Assembly: GCA_902764415.1 (NCBI GenBank)
Contig: CACWVU010000040.1
Location: 1 to 54,176, forward strand
Direction: 5' to 3'
DNA: 54,176 nt
Origin: an uncultured bacterium
GTDB taxonomy: Bacteria; Verrucomicrobiota; Kiritimatiellia; RFP12; UBA1067
The notes below the pieces were generated by a model. That model did not search any database. It saw nothing but the letters and a program-made list of their open reading frames with translations, and was not told where the DNA came from. Below, in pieces: positions 33,553 through 44,988 of the stretch. Position numbers and translations under genes: made by a program. Position 1 is the stretch's first letter. Every line of letters begins with the position of its first letter.

Positions 33553-33561
33553 TGGTATAAT
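33553..33561 (+). promoter_or_regulatory. Extended -10 promoter of tRNA-Arg/valS
   Basis: TGG-TATAAT at 33553-33561, 16 bp before the tRNA. No -35 match is seen. Confidence 0.6.
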
Positions 33562-33576
33562 ACACACTTTACAGCG

Positions 33577-33653
33577 GGTCCTGTAGCTCATCTGGACAGA
33601 GCAGCTGCCTTCTAAGCAGCGGGTAGTGGGTTCGAGTCCCGCCAGGACCGCCA
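33577..33653 (+). tRNA. tRNA-Arg (anticodon TCT)
   Basis: A 77-nt cloverleaf: acceptor GGTCCTG/CAGGACC, D-arm AGCTCATCTGGACAGAGC, anticodon stem GCTGC/GCAGC with loop CTTCTAA giving anticodon TCT, T-arm GTGGGTTCGAGTCCCGC, discriminator G, CCA encoded. It reads AGA arginine codons. It lies 20 bp upstream of valS and may share its transcript. Confidence 0.97.
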
Positions 33654-33673
33654 GCAGAAGGAAGAGAAAGTTT

Positions 33674-35448
<1,775 letters not shown>

Positions 35449-35449
<1 letters not shown>

Positions 35450-36369
35450 TGCAGGAAGCGGAAGTTGAAAAGTTGAATGTTGAAAAGTTGAAAAGCCCGG
35501 ATGCAGCGGCACAGCCTTTCAACCTTTCAACCTTTCAACCTTTCAACCTTTCTGCCGACGACCGGCACATCCTCTACGCGGCCGACCTCGCCTGCCGCAA
35601 GGTCAACGAGATCCTCGAGGCCTACCGCATCCAGGACGGCGCGCTCGCGGTCTACGACTTCTTCTGGACGCAGATCTGCGACGGCTACGTCGAGTACGTC
35701 AAGGACTCGCCGAACAAGGCGGCGTCGGTCGCGATCCTCCGCGACGTCTTCTGGAAGGCGCTCCGGCTCCTCCACCCCTACATGCCGTTCGTCACCGAGG
35801 AGGTCGCGCACCAGCTCGGGTTCCTCAAGGACGGCGAGACGATCATGCTGCAGGAGTTCCCGAAGGGCTACACCGACGCCGAGAAGTCGGCGTGGGGCGT
35901 CACCGAGGGGAACTACGAGTTCGTGAACGCGAAGCGCGAGGCGATCACCGCGATCCGCGCGCTGCGGGCCGAGTACAAGGTCCCGCCGGCGACGTTCGTG
36001 AAGGTGACCGTCGCGACCGACGACGCGAAGGCCAAGGCGGAAGTCGAGTCGCTGAAGAAGGCGATGCGCGCGGAGTCGGTCGAGTTCGTGCCTGCGGGGA
36101 GCGATCTCGCGATGCCGTCGAAGATCACGAAGTTCGGCACGGTCTACCTCTCGCTCGAGGGGCTCGTCGACAAGGCGGCGGAGGCGAAGCGCATCGCGGG
36201 CGAGCTCGCGAAGCTCGCCGGGTTCATCAAGTCGAGCGAGGCGAAGCTCGCGAACGAGAATTTCGTCGCGCATGCGCCCGAGGCGGTCGTCGCCGAGGCA
36301 AGGCGCAAGCTCGCCGAGAACAAGGAGAAGGTCGCGCAGCTCGAAAAGCTCGCGAAGCTCTTCGCCTGA
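35449..36369 (+). pseudogene. valS: Valyl-tRNA synthetase, 3' part of the frameshifted gene
   Basis: This part encodes the anticodon-binding and C-terminal coiled-coil domains of ValRS: family-like sequence actually resumes in this frame at 35323 (DALRFSIALITS), although the first usable ATG is 35449. It includes an odd in-frame stretch of about 31 residues (35460-35554) made of octamer repeats in both orientations, then YAADLACRKVNEILEAYRIQDGALAVYDFFW, PFVTEEVAHQLG and the C-terminal arm with Glu/Ala/Lys heptads. The start at 35449 overlaps the stop of the 5' part as TGATG. On its own this piece would lack the KMSKS loop and be inactive as a synthetase. Confidence 0.82.
35463..35554. repeat. 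Octamer repeats inside valS, in opposite orientations
   Basis: Four GTTGAAAR-like octamers (35463-35493) and, after a 20-bp spacer, about five inverse CTTTCAAC units (35514-35554) lie in the valS reading frame and are translated as EKL-type and FNLSTFQP-type peptides. The two arms can pair as a hairpin with one mismatch per unit. Confidence 0.85.
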
Positions 36370-36395
36370 GGCATTTACAAAGAAAGGAAAATGAA

Positions 36396-37676
36396 ATGAA
36401 GAGAATCATGATTGCCGCGGTCTGCATTGCGGCGCTTGTCGGCTGCACGACCGGCTCGGTCCAGCGCGGTTCCGCGGTCGCGTCGAACACCACCTACGCG
36501 CGTGACGCGCTGAAGCCGTTGTCGCCGGCATTCGCCGCGGCCTGCGGGACCTTCGGCACCACCTACGCGCGTGACGCGCTGAAGCCGTTCGCCGACAAGG
36601 GCTGGCTTCCCGGCGCCATCTCGGTGCTGTACAACAACGGCGTGGAGGAAATCGCGTGCGTCGGCTACGCGGACGTCGCCGCGAAGCGCCCGATCACGCT
36701 CGACGACCACTTCATGCAGTGCTCGCAGACGAAGGGCTTCTGCGGGGTGACGGTGGCGAAGCTGGTCGAGGAGGGCAAGGTCTCGCTCGATGACCCCGTC
36801 TCCAAGTACCTGCCCGAGTTCGAGACGCTGTGGATCACCGACGGCTCGACGACGGACGTGAGGAAGGTGACGAAGGCGAAGAACGTGCTTACGCTGCGGA
36901 TGTGCATGAACCACACCGGCGGTTTCCCGTTCGAGCTCGGCAACTACATCTCCATGGGCGGATGGTCGCGCCGCATGCCCTTGAGGAGCGTGGCGGCGAC
37001 GGCGGCGGCCGAGCCGATCCTCTTCGAGCCCGGCACGAAGGAGCAGTATTCCAATGTCGGCATCGACATCGGCGCGGCGATTGTGGAGGTGGTCACGGGG
37101 ATGCGCTGGGAGGACTACCTCAAAAAGACGGTGCTGGATCCGCTGGGGATGACGTCCTCCGGTTTCGTGCCGTCGGAGGAGTGGCTCAAGACCAAGATCG
37201 AGATGTACGACTGCCAGACGAACGCGCCGGCGGTGTGGCGCGAATTCAACCCGGCGATGGCGCGTCCCTACGGCGACGACCGCGTGTTCGCATCGGCCGG
37301 CGCGGGACTCTGGACGACCACGCGCGACCAGCTCAAGTTCTACAAGATGCTGATGAACCTCGGGATGGGCGAGAACGGCGTGCGCATTCTCAAGGAGGAG
37401 ACGGTGAAGGACATCCTCGCCACTTCGACCCGCCCGAAGGGGATGGGTGGCTACTCCCTCGGCCTCGCCGCCGGCGGCGACAACGGCTGGTTCGGGCACG
37501 GCGGTGCCTGGGGCACCAACTGCCAGGTCAACTGGAAGGAGCGCAAGCTCAAGCTGGTCGTGGTGCAGCTCTGCGGTCAGCCGCGTCCGTGGAACGCCGA
37601 GCTCGCCAAGGCCGAGGAGCAGTTCTTCAAGGCGACGGTCGGCGATGGCGACGACTACGTCGGAAGGATGAAGTAA
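36396..37676 (+). CDS. Serine hydrolase of the class C beta-lactamase family, lipoprotein
   Basis: A 426-residue protein with a lipoprotein signal (MIAAVCIAALVGC; lipobox LVGC, Cys 17). The serine beta-lactamase-like fold shows the SxxK motif in CSQTKGFC, the YSN tyrosine motif in QYSNVGIDIGA, and HGGAWG in place of KTG near the C-terminus, as in esterase/D-aminopeptidase relatives. It is thus more likely an esterase or peptidase than a resistance enzyme. Residues about 31-64 include an in-frame 69-bp duplication: TTYARDALKP occurs twice, encoded by 33 identical bases. ATG 36396 has AAAGGAAA upstream. It precedes der by 12 bp. Confidence 0.85.
   Translation: MKRIMIAAVCIAALVGCTTGSVQRGSAVASNTTYARDALKPLSPAFAAACGTFGTTYARDALKPFADKGWLPGAISVLYNNGVEEIACVGYADVAAKRPITLDDHFMQCSQTKGFCGVTVAKLVEEGKVSLDDPVSKYLPEFETLWITDGSTTDVRKVTKAKNVLTLRMCMNHTGGFPFELGNYISMGGWSRRMPLRSVAATAAAEPILFEPGTKEQYSNVGIDIGAAIVEVVTGMRWEDYLKKTVLDPLGMTSSGFVPSEEWLKTKIEMYDCQTNAPAVWREFNPAMARPYGDDRVFASAGAGLWTTTRDQLKFYKMLMNLGMGENGVRILKEETVKDILATSTRPKGMGGYSLGLAAGGDNGWFGHGGAWGTNCQVNWKERKLKLVVVQLCGQPRPWNAELAKAEEQFFKATVGDGDDYVGRMK
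36488..36589 (+). repeat. 69-bp in-frame tandem duplication
   Basis: A 33-bp identical segment encoding TTYARDALKP recurs at 36488-36520 and 36557-36589, an offset of 69 bp (23 codons), just after the lipobox of the serine hydrolase. Between the identical blocks the copies have diverged. Confidence 0.8.
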
Positions 37677-37688
37677 GGCATTTTCGTC

Positions 37689-39077
37689 ATGAACGTCGTG
37701 TCGCTGGTCGGACGCCCCAACACGGGCAAGAGCGCGCTCTTCAACCGCCTCGCCAGGAAGCGGGTGGCGATCGTGTTCGACCAGCCCGGCGTCACTCGCG
37801 ACCGCGTCACCCGCGAGGTCGAGCTCGGCTCTCGGCGGGTGATGCTCGTCGACACCGGCGGCATCGCCTTCGACCACGGCGTCACCGGCGACCCGCTCGA
37901 CGTCGAGACGCGCGGCCAGGCCGCGCTCGCGGTGGAGGATTCCGCCGTGTGCGTGGTGGTGGTCGACGCGCGCGAGGGGATCACCCCGCTTGACCAGGAG
38001 GTCGTCGAGCGTGTGCGCGACTCCGGCGTCCCCTGCATCGTCGCGGCGAACAAGTGCGACACGGCGGACGACGACTGGCGCGCGGAGGAGTTCGCGCGCT
38101 TCGGGCTCGACGTGCTGCCGGTCTCGGCCGAGCACTCCCGCGGCGTCGAGGACCTCGTCCAGGCGGTCGTCTCGCGGCTGCCGCCGGCGGAGGCGGACGA
38201 GTCCGCGGCAAAGCCGCTCAGGGTCGCCGTGGTCGGCCGGCCGAACGTCGGCAAGTCGTCGTACATCAACCGGCTTCTCAACGCGCCGCGCGTGATCGTC
38301 TCCGAGATCGCCGGCACCACCCGCGACGCAGTGGAGGTGCCGTTCACCATCGGCTCCGGTCCCGAGGCGCGCCACTACATGCTCGTCGACACCGCGGGGA
38401 TGAAGCCGCACACGAAGATGTCGAAGTCGAGCGTGGACAACTTCTCGCTCTTCCGTTCCGAGGAGGCGATCGAGGAGGCCGACGTGGTGGTGCTGCTTCT
38501 TGACCCTACGATGGGCCCGACGATGCAGGACAAGCGCATCGCGGGAAAGATCCTGGACGCGAAGAAGGCGTGCGTCCTGATGATGAACAAGTGGGACCTC
38601 GCGAACGCGGACGGCATCACCGACGAGAAGAAGGCGGCGGAGGCGGTGCGGACGATGATGCCGTTCCTCTCCTTCGCGCCCATCGTCTTCTGCTCGAACA
38701 AGTCCGGCTACAACATCCGCCGCACCGTCGACGCGATCGACCGCGCCGCGGCGAGCGCCGGCGAGCGGCTGCCGACCGGCATGCTCAACCGCGTCATCGA
38801 GACGGCGGCGAAGCGCACGCTCTCCCCGATGGTGCGCGGGCGGCGGCTCAAGATCTACTACGCGCTCCAGGTGTCGACAAATCCCCAGACGATCCGGTTT
38901 TTCGTCAACGACCCGAAGCTGGTGACCCCGGCCTACCTCGCCTACCTGGAGCGGATGATCCGCGCGCGGTTCGGGCTCGAGGGCGCGCCGCTGAGGATGT
39001 TCCTGAAGGCGCGGCCGCGCAACGGCCGCCCGGGCGCGAAGGGCGGCGCGGCGCCGGAAGCGGAGGCTGAGGCGTGA
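37689..39077 (+). CDS. der: Ribosome-associated GTPase Der (EngA)
   Basis: A 462-residue protein with two tandem GTPase domains, the Der hallmark, needed for 50S subunit maturation. Domain 1 has GRPNTGKSALFNRL (G1), DTGG (G3) and NKCD (G4); domain 2 from about 178 has GRPNVGKSSYINRLL, DTAGM and NKWD. The C-terminal KH-like domain (about 350-440: KIYYALQVSTNPQTIRFFVND) follows, with a short Gly/Ala/Glu-rich tail. It starts a housekeeping run der-rlmB-lepA-recO joined by start/stop overlaps (GTGA, ATGA). The ribosome site before ATG 37689 is weak. Confidence 0.95.
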   Translation: MNVVSLVGRPNTGKSALFNRLARKRVAIVFDQPGVTRDRVTREVELGSRRVMLVDTGGIAFDHGVTGDPLDVETRGQAALAVEDSAVCVVVVDAREGITPLDQEVVERVRDSGVPCIVAANKCDTADDDWRAEEFARFGLDVLPVSAEHSRGVEDLVQAVVSRLPPAEADESAAKPLRVAVVGRPNVGKSSYINRLLNAPRVIVSEIAGTTRDAVEVPFTIGSGPEARHYMLVDTAGMKPHTKMSKSSVDNFSLFRSEEAIEEADVVVLLLDPTMGPTMQDKRIAGKILDAKKACVLMMNKWDLANADGITDEKKAAEAVRTMMPFLSFAPIVFCSNKSGYNIRRTVDAIDRAAASAGERLPTGMLNRVIETAAKRTLSPMVRGRRLKIYYALQVSTNPQTIRFFVNDPKLVTPAYLAYLERMIRARFGLEGAPLRMFLKARPRNGRPGAKGGAAPEAEAEA

Positions 39078-39879
39078 GCGCGGCGGACAGGCGTCAGGAG
39101 CGGGCCGGACACTTCCGCGGACCGCGCGAGGAGGTCGGCGGCGGCGAGTGGATCTACGGCCGCAACCCGGTGGAGGAAGCGCTTGCCGCCGGCCGGCGCG
39201 AGGCGACGGAGATCGTGCTCCCACCGCCGGCGCACGACGACGACCAGCTTGCCCGCATCCGCGGCGAGGCGCACGCGCGGCGGATCGCGGTGAGGACGAT
39301 GGACCGCGACCGGCTCGACCGGCTGGTGCGCTTCGGCCACCACCAGGGCGTGGCGCTGAAGGTCTCCGGCTATCCCTACGTTTCGCTCGACGAGATCGTC
39401 TCCGCCGCGGCGGACGAGGAGAACGCGCTCGTCGTCCTCCTCGACCACGTCGAGGACCCGCAGAACCTGGGCTCGGTGCTGCGCACCGCCTGCGCCGCCG
39501 GCGCGGCGGGCGTGGTCATCCCCGAGGACCGCGCCTGCGGCGTCACCCCGGCGGCGGTGCGCGCCTCGGCCGGCGGCGCGGAGCACCTCCGGGTCGCCAA
39601 GGTCGTCAACCTCGTGCGCGCGATGGAGGAGCTCAAGGACGCGGGCTTCTGGATCACCGGCCTCGACATGGGCGAGGGGGCGCGTCCCTACGACGAAGTG
39701 GACTTCAAGGGCAAGGCGGCGCTCGTCGTCGGCGCCGAGGGCGCCGGGCTCTCGCGGCTGGTGCGCACCAAGTGCGACTTCATCGCCGAGCTGCCGATGC
39801 CGGGCGGGTTCGAGTCGCTCAACGCCGGCGTCGCCGCGGGCATCGCCATCTACGAGGTGCTGCGCCAGAGGAGGCGGAA

Positions 39880-39883
<4 letters not shown>
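39074..39883 (+). CDS. rlmB: 23S rRNA (Gm2251) 2'-O-methyltransferase, SpoU/TrmH family
   Basis: A 269-residue SPOUT methyltransferase. The N-terminal substrate-binding domain ([25 protein letters not shown]) is followed by the knotted catalytic domain with motif 1 [21 protein letters not shown], motif 2 [14 protein letters not shown] and motif 3 [22 protein letters not shown] (here [14 protein letters not shown]). This pattern is RlmB/TrmH-like, methylating 23S rRNA at G2251; the exact position is inferred. It starts with GTG overlapping the der stop and ends overlapping lepA by ATGA. Confidence 0.9.
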
Positions 39884-41691
<1,808 letters not shown>

Positions 41692-41695
41692 CCCC

Positions 41696-42388
41696 TTGGC
41701 GGGCGAGACGGTCAAGACCGAGGCCACCTGCCTCAGGATCAGCCCCTGGTCGCGCACGAGCCACGTCGTCTCCTGGCTCACCCCGTCCGGACGGGTCGCC
41801 ACGCTCGTCAAGGGCGCGGTGCGCCCCAAGAGCGCCTTCCTCGGACAGTACGACCTCAACTACACCTGCGAGATCGTCTACTACGCCCGCGCCCGCGGCG
41901 ACGCGCACGCCCTGAGGGAGTGCTTCCCGCTCGAGCGGCGCGACGACCTGCGCGGCGACTACGCCGCGCTCGCGGTCGCCTCCTACTTCCGCGCTCTCGC
42001 CGACGAGCTCGCGCCCCAGGGACCGGACTGCCGCGACTGGCACGACCTCGTCGTCCGCTCCCTCGACGCGCTCCCCGGCGCGGCGAACCTGGTCGGCGAG
42101 CTCCTCGACTTCGAGCTCGAGGTCCTGGGGCTGATGGGGCTGTGGTCCGGCATCGCCCCGGAAGGCGGCTCCTTCGCGCTCCGGGGAGAGCGCAGATTCG
42201 ACGTCTCGGCCGCCGCGGCGAAGTGCCTTGCCGCGCCCCGGGCCGAAAAAAACTTCGCTTCCCTACTTGACGCGGCAAGGGCAATTGGTGTATTCTACAC
42301 ATTCCACGTCGACGTGGCGCCGGAGGCGAGGAGGCTCGCCCTGCAGTTCGCCGCGAAAACCACACAGGAAAGACTGAAAGAGAAATGA
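41696..42388 (+). CDS. recO: DNA repair protein RecO
   Basis: A 230-residue RecO-family protein: the N-terminal OB fold (TCLRISPWSRTSHVVSWLTPSGRVATLVKGAVRPKSAFLGQYDL) is the family signature, followed by the helical domain. RecO loads RecA on SSB-coated gaps with RecR. The zinc-finger Cys cluster of other RecO proteins is largely missing (a single Cys at the end), which is common in divergent members. It starts with TTG 41696, using AAGGAG 16 nt upstream. It overlaps the next gene by ATGA. Confidence 0.83.
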   Translation: MAGETVKTEATCLRISPWSRTSHVVSWLTPSGRVATLVKGAVRPKSAFLGQYDLNYTCEIVYYARARGDAHALRECFPLERRDDLRGDYAALAVASYFRALADELAPQGPDCRDWHDLVVRSLDALPGAANLVGELLDFELEVLGLMGLWSGIAPEGGSFALRGERRFDVSAAAAKCLAAPRAEKNFASLLDAARAIGVFYTFHVDVAPEARRLALQFAAKTTQERLKEK

Positions 42389-43602
42389 ACATCAAGACCA
42401 TCGGAGCGGCGCTTGCCCTCGGCGCGGTTGTCGCCGGGTGCAGCAAGGAGGAGGAGCCCGTCGAGGCCCCCAAGGCGGAGCAGACTGCGAAGGCGGACGA
42501 GGCGGTGCTGACCGTCGCCGGCGAGAAGCTGATGCGCTCGCAGGTCGACGCGGACGTCGAGGCGCTTGTCAAGGCGCAGGGCGACAGGATCCCCGCCGAG
42601 CAGCTTGAGTACGCCAAGCAGATGTTCCGCTCGCAGATCGTGCAGGGCTTCATCGCCCAGCGCGCTCTGCTCGCGATGGCGAAGGCCGCCGGCTACGTGG
42701 TGACCGACGCCGACCGAGCCAAGCGCTCCGACGAGGTGATGAAGCTCCTCGCCCGCCAGCCCGACGCCCCCAAGACGATCGACGAGTACTTCGCCAAGTT
42801 CCCGCTCGGCGAGAAGCGCGCGCGCGCCGAGTTCGACGCCGGCATCGTGATCGACAAGATGCTCAAGGACGAGCAGGCCAAGGCCCCTGGCGCCGACTAC
42901 CAGGCCAAGGCCGAGGAGATCGTCGCGAACGTCGTCTCCAACAACGCCAAGGCCGCCACGGCCGAAGCCGACGCGCTCAAGAAGATCAAGGACCTCAAGG
43001 CCCAGATCGACCAGGCCCCCGAGACCGAGCGCGCGGCGAAGTTCGCCGAGCTCGCCAAGGCCAACTCCGCCTGCCCGTCCTCCGCGAAGGGCGGCGACCT
43101 CGGCCCGTTCCAGCACGGCGCGATGGTCAAGGAGTTCGACGAAGTCGCCTTTGCGCTCCCCGAGGGCAAGGTCTCCGACCCGGTCAAGACCCAGTTCGGC
43201 TACCACCTCGTGCTGGTGACCAAGAAGTTCCCCGCGGTCGAGGCCAAGGACGGCAAGCCCGCCGAGCCCGAGAAGGTGCAGGCGAGCCATATCCTGATCA
43301 AGGTCGACGGCGTCCGCCCGGTGCCGAAGGTGGAGGACCTCGTCGAGCGGCTGAAGAAGGACGGCGAGCGCGATTTCACCCGCGAGTTCGTCTTCAAGGC
43401 GATCCGCGACGCGAGCGTCGAGGCGCTGGCCAAGGACTTCGAGCAGTTCATTCCGGAGGAGGTCAAGAAGAAGCCCGAGGCGAAGCCGGTCGAGGTCAAG
43501 CCGGTCGAGAAGCTTGAATCGAAGCCCGTGGAGGTGAAGCCGGCTGAGGAAAAGCCGACTGAGAAGCCCGCCGAGCCGGTTGAAAAGCCGGCCGCGAAAT
43601 GA
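42385..43602 (+). CDS. Parvulin-type peptidyl-prolyl isomerase lipoprotein
   Basis: A 405-residue periplasmic/outer-membrane foldase of the SurA/PrsA type. Lipobox VVAGC gives lipid Cys 19, followed by an acidic linker. Residues about 45-200 are the helical chaperone region. A parvulin core follows (FAELAKANSACPSSAKGGDLGPF ... FDEVAFALPEGKVSDPVKTQFGYHLVLVTKK) at about 212-282. The usual ASHILIKV opening strand appears only after this core (about 302-310) instead of before it. The C-terminal tail is a repetitive Lys/Pro/Glu/Val segment (KPVEVKPVEK). It begins in the recO stop (ATGA). Confidence 0.85.
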   Translation: MNIKTIGAALALGAVVAGCSKEEEPVEAPKAEQTAKADEAVLTVAGEKLMRSQVDADVEALVKAQGDRIPAEQLEYAKQMFRSQIVQGFIAQRALLAMAKAAGYVVTDADRAKRSDEVMKLLARQPDAPKTIDEYFAKFPLGEKRARAEFDAGIVIDKMLKDEQAKAPGADYQAKAEEIVANVVSNNAKAATAEADALKKIKDLKAQIDQAPETERAAKFAELAKANSACPSSAKGGDLGPFQHGAMVKEFDEVAFALPEGKVSDPVKTQFGYHLVLVTKKFPAVEAKDGKPAEPEKVQASHILIKVDGVRPVPKVEDLVERLKKDGERDFTREFVFKAIRDASVEALAKDFEQFIPEEVKKKPEAKPVEVKPVEKLESKPVEVKPAEEKPTEKPAEPVEKPAAK

Positions 43603-43608
43603 TATACT
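43580..43608 (+). promoter_or_regulatory. Promoter of the small basic protein gene
   Basis: TTGAAA at 43580-43585, 17-bp spacer, TATACT at 43603-43608 with TGA in front (extended -10). The promoter overlaps the end of the parvulin gene. Confidence 0.65.
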
Positions 43609-43638
43609 ATACGAAATTTTAAGAAGGAAGAAAAGAAC

Positions 43639-43794
43639 ATGAGTCAGCATGCATCTCTCAAGGGTAAGGGCAAAATCGCCTCCAAGCGCAACGTTCTGAA
43701 GCGCTTTGAGCGCGTCGATCTGCTCCAGAAGCGCGGCGAGTGGAAGGAAGGCTCCCGCGGTCTCGGTCTCAAGAAGACCAAGCCCGAGGCCTAA
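43639..43794 (+). CDS. Small basic protein of the Verrucomicrobia/Chlamydia family
   Basis: A 51-residue Lys/Arg-rich protein, MSQHASLKGKGKIASKRNVL then KRFERVDLLQKRGEWKEGSR. It matches the small basic protein family (TIGR04137-like; MSQHxSL ... KRNVLKRFERVELLKKRGxWKxG) that I know as conserved in Verrucomicrobia, Chlamydiae and relatives. Its basic character suits RNA or ribosome binding, but its role is not established. It has its own promoter, AAGGAAG before ATG 43639, and lies just upstream of ychF. It is the best taxonomic marker in this window. Confidence 0.85.
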   Translation: MSQHASLKGKGKIASKRNVLKRFERVDLLQKRGEWKEGSRGLGLKKTKPEA

Positions 43795-43803
43795 TCTCCC
43801 CCT

Positions 43804-44922
43804 ATGGGACTTTCCGTCGGCATCGTAGGGCTGCCCAACGTCGGCAAGTCCACGCTTTTCAACGCCCTCACCAAGCGCCAGCAGGCCGCGGCCGAGAACT
43901 ATCCGTTCTGCACCATCGAGCCCAACTCGGCCGTGGTCGAGGTGGCCGATCCGCGGGTGGACAAGCTCGCCGAGATGGCGAAGAGCGCCCAGGTGATCCG
44001 CGCCACGGTCGAGTTCACCGACATCGCCGGGCTCGTCAAGGGCGCGTCGAAGGGCGAGGGGCTGGGCAACAAGTTCCTCGCCAACATCCGCGAATGCGAC
44101 GCGATCCTCCACGTGGTCAGGTGCTTCGAGAACGACGACATCATCCACGTCCAGGAGGGCGGGAACAAGTCCGCCCCCATCGACCCGGTGGGCGACGCCG
44201 AGGTGATCGAGACCGAGCTCGCGCTCGCGGACCTCGAGCAGCTCCAGCGTCGCTACGAGAAGATCCGCAAGGAGGCCCAGGCGAAGCCCGCGCTGCGCCC
44301 CGAGGCCGAGGCCTGCGCGGCGCTGGTGAAGCACCTCGAGGAAGGCAAGCCGGTGCGCTCGTTCCCGCGCAATGAGGGCGATCCGATCCTCCCGGTCCTC
44401 CGCGAGCTCAACTTCCTCACCGACAAGAAGGTGATCTTCTGCGCCAACGTGGCGGACGACAACGTGACCGGCGAGGGCAACCCCCACGTCGAGGCGCTTC
44501 GGTCCTATGCCACGGCGCAGGGCTGCGCGCTGACCGTCGTCTGTGCCCAGATGGAGGCCGACCTCGCCGGGCTCTCCGACGCCGAGGCGAAGGAGTTCCT
44601 CGAGAGCTACGGTCTCAAGGAGAGCTCGCTCGAGCGCACCATCGCGCTCGCCTACGAGACGCTGGGCCTCGCGAGCTTCCTCACCGCCGGGCCGAAGGAG
44701 GCGCGTGCCTGGACCTTCCGCCGCGGCTGGAAGGCGCCGAAGTGCGCGGGGGTCATCCACACCGACTTCGAGAAGGGCTTTATCCGGGCCCAGGTGGTCT
44801 CCTACGACGACTACGTGAAGTACGGCGGCGAGGCCGGCGCGCGCGAGCACGGCGTGCTGCGCCCCGAGGGCAAGGAATATGAAATGCGCGACGGCGACGT
44901 CGTCGAGTTCATGTTCAACTGA
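43804..44922 (+). CDS. ychF: Ribosome-binding ATPase YchF
   Basis: A 372-residue Obg-family P-loop NTPase. G1 GLPNVGKSTLFNAL, the DIAGLVKGASKGEGLGNKFLANIR switch II stretch, and an altered G4 (family YchF uses NxxE, here CANVADDN region) explain the preference for ATP over GTP. The coiled-coil insertion and C-terminal TGS domain (FRRGWKAPKCAGVIHTDFEKGFIRAQVVSYDDYVKYGG) are intact. YchF is a universal ribosome-associated factor in stress and translation control. It begins 9 bp after the small basic protein. Confidence 0.96.
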   Translation: MGLSVGIVGLPNVGKSTLFNALTKRQQAAAENYPFCTIEPNSAVVEVADPRVDKLAEMAKSAQVIRATVEFTDIAGLVKGASKGEGLGNKFLANIRECDAILHVVRCFENDDIIHVQEGGNKSAPIDPVGDAEVIETELALADLEQLQRRYEKIRKEAQAKPALRPEAEACAALVKHLEEGKPVRSFPRNEGDPILPVLRELNFLTDKKVIFCANVADDNVTGEGNPHVEALRSYATAQGCALTVVCAQMEADLAGLSDAEAKEFLESYGLKESSLERTIALAYETLGLASFLTAGPKEARAWTFRRGWKAPKCAGVIHTDFEKGFIRAQVVSYDDYVKYGGEAGAREHGVLRPEGKEYEMRDGDVVEFMFN

Positions 44923-44930
44923 CCCCGCAT

Positions 44931-44966
44931 GTCCCTTTAGTCCCTTCCGTCCCTTTTGTCCCTTCT
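44931..44966 (+). repeat. GTCCCTTNN nonamer array
   Basis: Four tandem nonamers (GTCCCTTTA, GTCCCTTCC, GTCCCTTTT, GTCCCTTCT) start 8 bp after the ychF stop and end shortly before the GH5 start. It is another short degenerate tandem family. Confidence 0.8.
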
Positions 44967-44988
44967 CTCCAACAAACCCCCAAACCCC

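Noticed and set aside
42285..42310. Promoter within the end of recO before the parvulin gene
   Set aside because: TATTCT lacks the TGn arrangement and the gene overlaps recO by ATGA, so coupling explains its expression.
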